Shown here in pieces: positions 45,413 through 57,221 of a DNA stretch of 64,000 nt. The DNA is from Vanessa cardui. Lineage: Eukaryota; Arthropoda; Insecta; Lepidoptera; Nymphalidae. Location: the NCBI RefSeq assembly GCF_905220365.1, contig NC_061124.1:2501-66500 (forward strand). The letters run 5' to 3'. Positions within the stretch are counted from its first letter, which is position 1, and each line of letters starts with the position of its first letter. The notes beneath the pieces are model-generated. The model was not told the origin of the DNA, did not search any database, and was given only the letters and a program-made list of their open reading frames with translations. Made by a program: the position numbers and the translations under genes.

Positions 45413-47605
45413 GTAATGTGTACTAAGTACTTACATAACTCAATAAACGGTATATCTAATGCTAAAGTAGTTGATAAATAATTTTCGTTCGCGACACGCC
45501 GACCCTGCCGAGCAAGATGGATTACTAACCCAAACGCACTAGTACCCATTAAAAGTACACGGATTTGAGCTCGGTTCTGAGTTACGTAATTTATTCACTG
45601 GACGAGAAATAAATATAAGCGAGCTAGACATCGTAAGAATAAAGAGACAAGCTCGGATTTATTCTACGTCGCTCGCCAAACGTCTGCTCTAGTAGTTATC
45701 GCTCGCCACCTGCTCGTGGCCCTTTTGCTACGCAATCGACAAATTGACTTTACATAAAAGCCACAATTTTTCGCTACAAATGTCCTTCTACGACTCGTCC
45801 CTTGCTACGTAACTTGGCGCTCGGGGGCTCGTGGTTTTACCCGAACTAATTGTTTAAGTCGCTCGGTCGTCTCTTACTAAAAAGGTCACTAAAAAGGGGG
45901 AATTTCATGTCCTTGGCGTATTTAGATCTACGATTCGAAATGTTGGCCTACTGACATTTGACAGAATACAACTGTTACTCTTTGATAATTGGTGGTGGTT
46001 AATAGATTGAAATAGATTTACACGATATTTGTGTTATAGGCGACACATTCATAAGTTGCCAAATATATTCTAGATTTGTTTTAATGATGAAGTTAGTGAT
46101 TATATTACGTGTATTTTCGGAATATTCGTATACGTAAAAAAGAACTAAACCCAAGCTCAAAAATGCAGAATCAACGTACTTGTTCACCATTTTTCTCTAA
46201 GAGAACGATTCTGTACGTAGCTTCATATAAGTGCAGATTTTTAAATCTACTAGTTTAAATAACAATTTCAAAAGACTTATTGGAGCCGTCGGAGCTAAAG
46301 CGCAGGGACGTTATAACTTATAATCCAAAGTATCCATTTTGCCAGTCCGCATAATAACATTAAAAAAAAAACTTTTTACGTGGGCGAAATGTCACTCAAG
46401 AAAGATGAAGGAAAAGTTTAACACATAAAAGTTCCACAAGAGTATTTTGAGGTTGTTTTTGTCAATAAAGATTTTTATATTTAAGAGAAAGGTGGATATT
46501 TCAAATTTTGACGTCTCTCGGAATAATAGGGGCTGCTGACGGCAGGCGCAACACCAACCGCTCTTGTTACTGGATCGCTCGATCGTTCACGTACTCGTAT
46601 GTAGTTAGTAAATTGCAGCAGACTATTTCGGAGTGAACAAAATCACTAAGGTAGTCAGCGTCGACGTCTGACTTCAATAAATCAGCATCCGGTTGAGGGA
46701 AATTAATATCTTAATCAGAACTAAGAATGTTTCTCAGGCGACAGCAAATATTCTACTAATAATAATTGAGATTGTGACCAGATATCAAAACATATATTAA
46801 AACTGTCTATTTTGATCCATTCACTGAGAGATAATAAGGTTTGTTATATATGTAAAAAAAATTAAGTTTAGAGACTTTACAGACAAAGTTCATCATAAAA
46901 TACACAATTCGTTCATTCACCTCAACGAGCAGCGCTGTTGCACAACAGCGCAACCTTTTCCAATGAATAGCAAGAATTCCACCGAGTAAATACTACGACG
47001 AGAACTCGAAAGCACTCAGCTTACTTGAATCTGCATTAACGATAATTTCCAAAAGCAATATAGTGGATATATCAAACGCCGGCAATAACCGATAACCGCC
47101 TGTAAATGTAGGCGCTGCTGAACTGGAACTAACATTTTAAGTGCCGTTTAACAGACCGAAGTCAGGTCTTAAAGCTATTTAAGCTTCCTACTGGCTCGGC
47201 GACTACAGTTATTTACTGGTTCACAAAACGTAGTTTGTATTTCGCGATCAGGCTCAGAAATATGTTTACATAATGGACCCTTATATCTTGTTTCGGCAAA
47301 AACAAAGTCATATAAAATATAGCAAACAAATATTGTCGAAACTAAAAACCGCCAGGCTCTAGTTCGACTAAGGTCTAGGATTCCGTTTCCTAAGATACTT
47401 AAAGGTTTTTACCTTTCATAATAAGTGAGTGTACATCTTCCATATTTCTTTTACATTTGTTAAAGTGCATCATTTATCCATATAATAAAATTGAAGTGTC
47501 TGTCTGTAATATCCAAATAACCGTTTTTTTGTTAAACTCACTCTAAAAGCTAGTTTGAATAAACATCGTAGCTTTACCTTATATTAGTATAATATTAAAC
47601 CTAAA
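45413..47605. other. Unique DNA, no gene seen
   Basis: No supported gene. A small inverted repeat GCGCTGTTG-CA-CAACAGCGC lies at 46932-46951. CATATAATAAAATTGAAGTG at about 47480 resembles a common lepidopteran repeat terminus, but no second end was found. Confidence 0.5.
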
Positions 47606-47641
47606 GAGATGAATAAAAATAATATTATTTTTATTCATCTC
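47606..47641. repeat. Perfect 36-bp palindrome without spacer
   Basis: From GAGATGAATAAAAATAAT to its exact reverse complement, centred on AATATT at 47621-47626. No loop. It lies in AT-rich DNA with no recognised element. Confidence 0.92.
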
Positions 47642-50600
47642 ATCGGCAGCCGATACAATGAAACTCAATTGCAATCGATAGTTAAAACAATATAACTCTG
47701 GTGTGCTAAATTCGAACAATAACAAAAGTATTCGATCGCAATAGCCCACTCGTCGGCAGTCGGCAGTGCGCCCGACACTACCTTCCGCCACATTTGTCAG
47801 CGCAAATGCGAAATACTCTAAAAGTGTTTCATATTAATTGGTAACGAGACGTTTTATTCGTCTGCATAATTCGAACATACAAATTTACAAAACATGAAAT
47901 ATTAAGACGTAATTTATTTTAACCACGCTCGAGTTTGGTCTTGAGACATAATACATCACGAACTAATCTTATCATGTCAGTTGTGGAAGTAATGAGTTTG
48001 TTTGGTTGAACGCTCTAATGCAAGAGACTGCTGGATCTTTTCGAATAATTGTTTTTGCGTTGGATCGTTATTTTATCGGGGAAAGTTATATGCTATGGCC
48101 CATAATATCACGCTACGGCTCCAGAGTAGAACGATAGCCATAAATCCAAAAAAAACTAATATGGAAACTGCACGAAACAGGAAATTGAAACCGCCGAGCA
48201 CAGCCACCGACTAAATATTACGAATCTGTAAGGCGATAACAAAGTTTCAATCAGTGCATCTTTGCTCCCGATGCAGTCGTAGCTCCGGATCGCCGGATGT
48301 AGGTTACCTATTTGCAGGGCGAAATAACGTCACGTCGTCAGGCAATCCGGTGCCGATAAAGAGTGTAGCGACTTATATATAACGCGGCGAGACAGGTTAA
48401 GTAAACCCGGAGCGTGTTTCGAAGATTCCCCATCGCTTTATCATTATTCAGTTCGAATGGGCCGTAATATTTACACTGAGTATAATAATATTGTGTCTAA
48501 TAAATTTCGAGCCTAAACAAAATATAAAGTTTTAAAACAATCGTTTTCCAAGAACTTCATAGATGGCTTTGCAGGATGCTTTCTTCTCTCTTCGTTTTCA
48601 GTTAAGCCGCACGGGATTCTAATCACATAACTTGGGATTACACGTTTCCATATATCATTTTAATTGTTGTCATAACTTGTCTTTGTACTGAGACGGTTTC
48701 GAAATTCAGCAGCTACGCTTAGAAACACATGCAACCTGCTAAATTACACGTGGATATAATGGTGTTAGATATCAGAAGACAGGTGAAAGTACTTTAACAA
48801 AAAGTTAAATAATAGTAAGTAGTTGTTTTATAAAATATTTAAAGAAAATATTGGAAGTTTTAAAACTTTTCAAAATTATATTATTCAGTAGCTGGCTACA
48901 AGAACCGCTACTGAGTCGCCTATAGGCCGTCAATTTATCGCACATTTTACTTTATAAATCGCCAAGCGATCCCTTCCAAAGAAAAATCCGTTGAAGCGAG
49001 AAATTATGTGAAAATATGCCCAACGACGTCCTGGATTATTTCAGGCTCATTGGATTTAGAAGCTTTATGGAACAGATATACCTTCAAGATTTGGTATCGA
49101 TGAGGCATAGGGTTTAATATTTGCAGAGTTCGACGGCCTAGTCGGCCTTGTGATTCCTCGTCGAGTTTCTAGATTGGGTCATTAACAAGTTCTTAGCCTC
49201 CCGGTAACATGTCGGGATGAGAATGTTTGCGCTGTCGTTCTCCGCGGTCCGTAGCCTCTTCTAAGTACGTTCGCGTTGGACGGCATTCCATCAAGACTTG
49301 TCGTCGTCTTCGATCTACACCTGCGTAGAGTTTGTCCGTAAATTATATCAGGTATGCTTTAAATATGTCATTTCGGATTTGGATGTGGATACGGATATAT
49401 CAATAGTATTTTTCTGACTTCAGATGTGAATATGGATATGAAATTATTTCGGATGATTGTTTCGGACAGTTTCGGTTACGAATGGTTGATTATTTAGAAA
49501 GAAAAAAATACAAAACAATCTATTTAGTATTAGGTATAACCACAGAAATAAAACTAAACTTTAACTAACAAACTGCTTTTAAATACAATTAGCTGCTCTT
49601 TATAAGTATAACACATTACAATGTATATTTTTTCGGGTCCCGTTACGGTTGCGGAGCGCCGTAACTCATGAATTAATGTCGGTCATGCCCGATTTAGGAT
49701 GATGATAGTTTCTTCCAATATATCTATGACAACTTTATGTCGTGAAAAGAAATACGCAGAATACTGCGTACTCGACGGCTAATCGAATAAAAATCAAGTA
49801 TATGAATACATATATGTTTCAATATTCACAAGGGCAAGGTTCGTATTTAAGTAAACTATTTTTAAAACAATTCGTGCATTTTGTTAACTTTAAAATCGAT
49901 GTTTAAAGTTTGTTTTTTGTTTAAATCTAATTTGATGAAATTGTTGTTTAAGTGCGATTTTACAGGTATTTTGATATCGCCATTTACAAGATTAAATAAA
50001 ATGAGAAGCTGCGCGGAACTGAGGTGGAAGAGCGTTATGAATAGACGGACGGAAGGATGAGCACGAGTGGATTGTTTTAAAAAGACAGTCTTTTTACATT
50101 CATACAACAACAATGAATACAAAACAATCGATCTTTTATTAATCACAGGCAGACAGATGTCACGGTTTTTACATCACTAGTAATGATCGATCCGTTGAAC
50201 AGCACAATGTTTGTTCGATCCGATGCTTCGTCGAATTAGATCGTGTGTTAGTTCAAATAACCGTCGCAGGTTCCACAATGCTCGAACAATTCGCAGACAG
50301 AAGGCTAAGACGGACGCCGACTCAATTAGATTTGGTAATTCGTAACCGAGGGGACGTTGATTCGATTTCGCCAGCGTCTGAGCTCTGAACGCAAACGACT
50401 GCTGTAATGATTTCTGACTCTAAGACTCAGCTACGAACTACTTCAACATAGAATCAAAGTATACTACAACGTTAAGCCTATTTTGAACATTACATATATT
50501 TGAATCGCAGAGTTGGCAGCACACTCCATTAGCGCTGAGGGTGAACGTCGAAGGCTGCTAAAGTTAAGCCGGATTAGATCCGTTTCTGTTGGCTCGTTAC

Positions 50601-50735
50601 CCTCGCGTTCCTACTGCGGTATGAAAAAACCGCAAACAAAGTTATTTTATATGTAAAGAACTTAAAATACTTATTAGCAACTAAATGAAACATATCAGAT
50701 ATTAAAATAGAACCCTCCACCAATGAACCCTTTAA
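47642..50735. other. Unique DNA, no gene seen
   Basis: No supported gene in 3.1 kb. A stretch with repeated GGAT units at about 49375-49440 looks like a decayed simple repeat. GC-richer, motif-free DNA lies at about 49130-49330. Confidence 0.5.
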
Positions 50736-50782
50736 AATCTTTTAAATCCCCTTTAAAAAGTTTAAAGGGGATTTAAAAGATT
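50736..50782. repeat. Perfect 22-bp hairpin with 3-nt loop
   Basis: Arms 50736-50757 and 50761-50782 are exact reverse complements (with CCCCTTTAAA next to the AAG spacer). The outer flank continues weakly. No transposon terminus is recognised. Confidence 0.92.
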
Positions 50783-51222
50783 GCTTGAATCTTCATTCAT
50801 TTTTTTTAAATCATAGTATAAATTCTTTTCAAGTTGAATCTGGTGACGTGTACACCTGGCGACTATACTATTCCTAACATCTTAAGAATATTTTTTGTTT
50901 CTAGAACAGTCTGGATGCTCAAAGCTAATAAATTATTTTTATAAATAAAAACAAGAACTGATCGTTCTTTGTTACATATTTTTTAATCCAAAAACAAAGT
51001 GCTATTGTTCATAAACTCTTAAATGCTATAATTACGGCACGGAACACACCCATATGACAAAGTAAAGCGAAAACGTTCACGATATTATCATATAAAAACT
51101 ATGACCACTCCTCGGTGACCAAACTATTTAATGTCTTTATTGCAGCTGTTCGCTTAATTGCACACGCGCGGCCGCGGCGGAAGAGAAATACAAGACAACA
51201 TTACTGACTCTTAGTTACTTAT
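50783..51222. other. AT-rich DNA, no gene seen
   Basis: Nothing recognisable apart from a CGCGCGGCCGCGG block at about 51165. Confidence 0.5.
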
Positions 51223-51228
51223 ATTAAG

Positions 51229-51294
<66 letters not shown>

Positions 51295-51316
51295 TACATA
51301 TATATATGTGCTTAAT
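51223..51316. repeat. (AT)n microsatellite inside a fold-back
   Basis: ATTAAGCACATATA at 51223-51236 is the inverse of TATATGTGCTTAAT at 51303-51316, with a (TA)n tract between them (51232-51307, a few C interruptions near its right end). The right copy is the start of the SINE body that follows. Confidence 0.9.
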
Positions 51317-51535
51317 TTGTGTTTATAATTCATCTCGTGCTCGGCGGTGAAGGAAAACAACGTGAGGAAACCTGCATGTGTCTAATTTCATCGAAATACA
51401 GCCACATGTGCATTCCACCAATCGCATTGGAACAGCTTGGTGGAATATGTTCCAAACCCTCTCCTTAATGGAAGAGGAGTCCTTATCCCAGCAGTGGGAA
51501 ATTTACAGGCTATTATTTTACTTTAATTTTTTTTT
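51309..51535 (+). mobile_element. SINE family 3 body (RTE-like tail), head missing
   Basis: GTGCTTAATTTGTGTTTATA, CATCTCGTGCTCGGCGGTGA, AACCTGCATGTGTCTAATTT, CATTCCACCAATCGCATTGG and CCCAGCAGTGGGAAATTTAC follow in the order I know from a very common lepidopteran SINE whose 3' part resembles RTE LINE tails. The usual tRNA-like head is absent; an (AT)n tract and an inverted scrap of the body occupy its place. The 3' end runs into a TTTTACTTTAATTTTTT tract. Confidence 0.75.
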
Positions 51536-51568
51536 ATGGAATTGATAAATAGAATATTTTTTTTTTAT

Positions 51569-51931
51569 ATGGAGAACAGTACTCCACGTGAGGCCGAATT
51601 TGCGCCTTGTAAAGATTTAGGCGATGGGCCGACGTGAAATACTGTCTCGCCTTGCTGAGCACACCGAGCTTCTTTGAAGCCAATTTGGCTTTGCCTTCAA
51701 ATTGACCGCGGAACTGAACGAGGCTCGAAATATCAACGCCAAGTATTCTGATACTACCTGTAGCGGCTATCGGGATGTTCTTAAATCGTGGAGATACGAC
51801 AAATGGTGTTTTTTAGCGGTTAACGCACAAATTTGCGTCTTTTTGGGGTTGAAATGCACTAAATTTAGCCGGTCTAAGTTCGAGACTTCGTTTAACGAAG
51901 ACTCGATTTCAGACACAAGTTTGTTCCGGTA
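51569..51931 (-). pseudogene. Jockey-like LINE reverse transcriptase fragment
   Basis: The minus strand reads RNKLVSEIESSL, then LDRLNLVHFNPKKTQICA (RT post-catalytic block), one in-frame stop, then GSIRILGVDISS, FEGKAKLASKKLGVL and LYKAQIRPHVEYCS. These are the conserved RT thumb-region blocks of Jockey-type elements, in order. The fragment ends just before the usual W-containing block and runs into an A-rich (minus) tract. The 79-codon plus-strand frame over it is its shadow. Confidence 0.82.
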
Positions 51932-54900
51932 CTTTACATGACTTACATTCCGGACTGCCCGTGATAGTGTGTCAGTCTGGCTTCCATACGACTAGAACAT
52001 ATGTACTTATGACTCCTTTGCAAGTCGTAAGAGTATCGTATGAGTATACACTCGTAAGAGTACAAGAGGCTATATATCCAACATCTTCGCAGATCATAGA
52101 TATTTGAATTCAACCTTCTTCTAACTTCTACCCTTAAAAAGTAATCATCTTTTTATTTATTCTGTTATCTATTCACATCAATAGCTAGTAAATGATCCTA
52201 CCTTTTCTCTCCTTCTATTTCTCGCTAAAAAAATGAGTTGGTTCTCACTGCATGAAACACTTTCCACTGCCGTTTACTGGTCACGTGACTTAATTTCTTC
52301 CGAAATATTATACAAACTTCCTGATGATATTTAACACAAATTAACCGCATGAAAACTCACGTGGCGAGGATTTTAACATGCGATTCTTAACATGGAAATC
52401 ATCATATTACCGAGCTCAATTTGAATAATCAAATTCAGTGGGGCTCGGTGAAAGTGGAACATTATAATACTAAACAAACAAACTTACTTTTACATTCCTG
52501 TGGTATGCAAATTCATTGAGACTCAAATAACGACCTCGTGAAACTGGATTCGTCCAAAACTTTGAAATTATAAACTGACAAGATTATGTCGAAGGCAGAA
52601 CCTTCTAAATCAAGACAATGACTCTAGTTTGCAAAGATTGCCGACGATTTGTCCACAAAATGGCTGCGTCCTGAATTTATTAAGCCCGAGCTCTACTTGG
52701 ACCGTCTTCGCGAATAACTCGAGATCTCATCACGGTGATGTATTCAGATTGTTCACAAATAGTTTTGTTTACTGCGGAAATAACTTTTGAAAAGTTGTGA
52801 AGAGTTGACACTTTTCGCATTCAATTTATAATTATGTCAATTTTTGATGTTGCCAAACATTCTTTCTGAGATATGCAGAAATTTAAATAATTTTTTTCTT
52901 AATAAATAAGATTTCAAATTAAGTTTTGAATATAGACGATGCCTCTCAGACAAGATCGTTGCATTTAAGAATAAAGGTATTTAGGTAAAGACGTAAGTCA
53001 ATAATGTATATGTGCAATCTATGGTGTCGGGTCAGAAGTTGGCAGGTGTGCGGACATCGATACAAATACATGATAATCGACTATTTACGTTATTAGAGCC
53101 TCACTTTATCCATCTTAAAGATCTTGCCCGAAATATCGTTCGCACTTACCGGAAAGAAATGTTGCATAGTGTCTATTCGGTGTATTCCACGGGTACTCAA
53201 TATGGAACAATGGACCATCGCATAAAATTATTACTGAGTTAGATTTTGTCAGTTCTAAGTTACTAATTTATTATTTACTATATTGAAAAGGTTTTTAAGC
53301 AATACAACATATATTTATACAAAAATCCTATCTGCTTCGTACCCCAACCAAAACTCCATGATTAATTTTGACCATCCAAGTTAAATATAAACTTCCAAAT
53401 TTCAAACTGACATTTTAATAAAAAATAAACAAAGATAATCTTCTTTTGTGAAGGCAATTCTAATCGCACTTGGGGCTGAGTAATAGGTTCGTGACATCCG
53501 TTGGGTCGGAAATAAATCTGAAACGAGTACACCTCAGCACGCAGTTACCGAAACTCTCTTTTGTAACGCCTGTGATTTATTACGACAAATCATATAGTGT
53601 ATAATAAATATAATTAATATTTTGGATATTTGCCTCAGGTAATGTGAAATTTGGTAATAATCTACATTGTTGCTTGACCAACATACAGATATGTGCGTGT
53701 TTGCATTTGGTTTCAATGAGGAGATCTAGCTATGTCTGAAGCAGCCTGCGCTACATTATTAAAATAATGAATTAATCAGTCTCCGACGAGGACCGCGCAG
53801 ACAGGAAGACTTATTGGCCGCGCGTCATCTCCTCGCCGAGAGGCCGGAGCGTAAGCGCTCTGAGTTGTGTATTACGTTAATGTACATTTAAATTGATATT
53901 ATTTTCTTCATCTTTGTACAACATCTCATATCGCTCCTGTTTCTTTTATAAAAAGTATTTACATCGAGGCCCTGCTTAGATTGTATTATCTTTACATTAA
54001 TTTTGCCCTTCTTTGTGCTCACGATCGCACAATGTTATCAATTTTCTAGCGATCCCCAAACGTCTGTATCTACAAATTGCTTTAAAAGTAAAGAAAACTC
54101 ATATGTTTTATTCCATTAGGTTTATTTATTTTCTTACAAAAAATATTGCTTTATAGTAAAGACGTATTATATTTGGGCAAATACTTTAACTACTAAGGCG
54201 TTAGCATAAGAAAATAAATAGTTTTGCAATAACAACGTACCGTTCTGTACTCTGGTACTCAACGACTCGAGATTGAACTAAAAGATTCCGTATAACTAGT
54301 CATTGAATTTTTAAAGCCAACGACGAACAATATCTGCACTCGAAGTTATTTCCTGCTCGTCGCCGGCGAGATTCCTTCGCGGACTCGGTTTTCAGTTTTC
54401 TATTTTTTAAAGTTCTTTCGATACCTTTAAGAAAATTGTGTTCATTGACTTGTTTCTTCATCAAGCCAGACTCCGCGCTTTGGCTTTCATTTCTAAATAT
54501 TGACAAAGTATAGATATTATAAACACTTAAATGTCCACCTCGCGCCACGATAAGTATGAGGAAGTATTAAGTTTGTTTTTACATTTTGGGGGAAAACCTT
54601 TCCAAAACAAAACTTTTCGAAAATTAAGTATAGTATATGTATAATGGTATTATTTAACTGAGAGCATTATAAAACTTGTTGCAATTTACCCCGTGCGCGC
54701 TCTACGCTTGTTGTAAGCTTACGCACTGACTCGACTTATTTATGTCTGTTAATTGTTCCTCGTACTGAAGATGTAGCAAACTTTGTTTGACATAAAATAA
54801 ACTAATTTTCCCTTTAATTTACAACTAAACAAAATTAAATCATTTGTAGTGTAGACAACATAGTACAGATTATTATTAAATCATTCGTACAAAAATATAT

Positions 54901-56737
54901 TAGTCATTTCATCTAATTGTCTGAGCAACCATCATCACAAGCGGGCGCTTGAAATAGATTTCATTTTAAAAATGAGACTTCAAATCACGAATCATAATGT
55001 AATACAAAGAGTCTATATCTGAATTACAATTAAATTAAAATATGTTTTCTTCAATCGCTTTCTCTACGTAGTTTTTTTTTTCAAAATATAAACGGAAATT
55101 ATTATTTAAAGAAATTGAATGTCATTTTATTTTAAAAAGTACGAAAGCTTTATGTATAAGATCAATGTTTCTAAATATTTATTTATTACAGAGAGCTATC
55201 AATTTTATCAGATAAAAACGGCATATTTATGTACCCTTTGAACAAATGTAGGTTCGTAATGTTTTATTCCCAATGCCTTTTTACCTTTTACTTTGCTATA
55301 CTGATACTTACTGTGGCTTAAATTAAAAAGCAAAGCACAAGCGACAGTGCATCTTAAAATTATACACCTTAAAGTTCCCCGTACATTGATAAATTAAACG
55401 GTTTGATCTCCAAGACGTTTCAATTCAAACATATTTTGCGTAAACTAAATATTTCTTGGTAATTTATTTGTTTTCTTTATTTTTCGAATCCCTACGATAA
55501 CATAATGTAATTTGTGCTATAATAGAGATCCGTTAAATACGTAACAAACCCTTTGTAGATACACGAAAATACTCAGACGAGCAAAGGCTCGGCAACTAAC
55601 GAGTTGATGAGTGTAATGACTTTACTCAGCTTGGCAGCGCGAGCCAAATGAGCTAATAAGCTCCTTTGTAATGCTAGCTTTAGGGCTCCAGTGAGAGCAG
55701 TTCCGTGCAAATTCACCTGAACATATTATGTTACACTTTTATTTGGACAACAGCAGTCCCTCGTCGGAGTATTCGCTTGTATTGTAGCAGACCAGATTCA
55801 AGCATCACATACATACGTAAGGGAGAAGAAGCTGGAAGAACCTGAGATACACCTTTTTCGAATGCTCAAAATCGAATCTTACAAGTCAATCTTTTACATT
55901 AAGCCATTAGGGCGGTACTGTAAGGTGATGCTCACAATCGAATCTTAGATTGTTAATTAACAAGCGAATGTTCTCGATGAGAAACCGGCCTTGGGTGCGC
56001 AGGAAGTGATGGATAAGTTCCTAAAATAAATTGTCTTAGTAAAACATATTTGTAAGTTGCCAATTGGATATTTTTTTTTATCTCAATGCAAAGTTATATA
56101 TTTGTTATCGGGCTTTAACTGGAGTAGAGATTTCATAGAGTATCATTTTCTTTCATTGCATCGCATGGAAAAGTTCATGACAGTATAATACTGTTAGCGA
56201 TGGAATCTTCGGTCCGAATATTCGGTAAGACTGCCGGCCGGTGCTGTTTGAATAAATATTTGACCACAGCTCAATGTACACAAGCCGCTTTATGAATATT
56301 CAGCGCCGGCCCAATTTGTTTTCGATCTTGCGGGCCGCGCCGGTCGCAATACGTAACGTGCGCTGATCCCGACTTTATGAGATTAAAATGTCCATCTTCG
56401 TGTCAATATTCTACATTCAAAATAAACGTATGGTCTACTAATTTAATTAATTTTTTATTAAATTTTCGTCTCTTCATTCGAAGATAATATTCTCCACGTA
56501 GTTTTTCGAGTCTGACAGAGTCTATCTTAGGGCTAGTAGGTACTGTTAAAGTTAATATCTGCTATCTGCACTCCGATTTTGTCATTCCTTCCTTCCTCTA
56601 AGATATAGAAAATTAGTTGTTTCGTCTGTCATGCTAAAATGGAGTGCAGAGGAAAGTATAGGACACTAAAATAAAACAATAAGATGAAAATACTCAAGTT
56701 TCAAAACCCACGTTTCAACTAATTTAAAAGTTGTGAT
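51932..56737. other. Unique DNA, no gene seen
   Basis: The longest stretch without a recognised element (4.8 kb). No frame above 82 codons and no motif. CpG-rich blocks lie at about 53790-53850 and 56220-56360. It could be intronic or intergenic; nothing distinguishes these. Confidence 0.5.
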
Positions 56738-57221
56738 TTTTTTTTATGGAATAGGTGGCAAACGAGCAGGAGGCTCACCTGATGGAAAGTGACTACCACC
56801 GCCCATGGACACCTGCAACACCAGGGGGCTTGAAGGTGCGTTGCCGGCCTTTGAGAAAGGAGTAGGCTCTTTTCTTGAAGGTTTCCATGTCGTATCGGTT
56901 CGGAAAAATCGCCGGCGAAAGCTGGTTCCACAGAGTGGTTGTGCGAGGCAGAAAATGTCTAAGAAATCGCGCTGTTGTGGATTTTCGGACATCAAGATGG
57001 TGCGGGTGAAACTTAGAATTTTGACGAGATGTCGAAGGTGAAATTCAGCAGCCGGGATTAATCCGAACAATTCCTCGGAACATTCCCCGTGAAAAATTCG
57101 GTAGAAGATGCAGAGTGATCCAACATCTCTACGCAAAGCCAAAGGATCAAGGAGATCGGAAAGGGCTTGATCGTCGATAACTCGAGCCGCTCTATGTTGG
57201 ATGCGGTCAAATGGATTCTTC
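56738..57221 (-). mobile_element. LINE (Jockey/CR1 group) 3' end with frameshifted RT C-terminus
   Basis: The minus strand encodes RRDVGSLCIFYRIFHGECSE (about 57076-57135), then, after a frameshift near 57030-57045, the block with PHHLDVRKSTTARFL, LPRTTTLWNQLSP, FKKRAYSFLKGRQR and a stop complementary to 56793-56795. The 132-codon frame at 56744-57142 starts in the right phase but continues in the wrong one. The 3' tail ends ATTCCATAAAAAAAA on minus. Truncated at about 57221. The family is abundant in Lepidoptera. Confidence 0.82.

Noticed and set aside
51702..51941. 79-codon plus-strand frame
   Set aside because: Antisense to a clear Jockey-like RT fragment.
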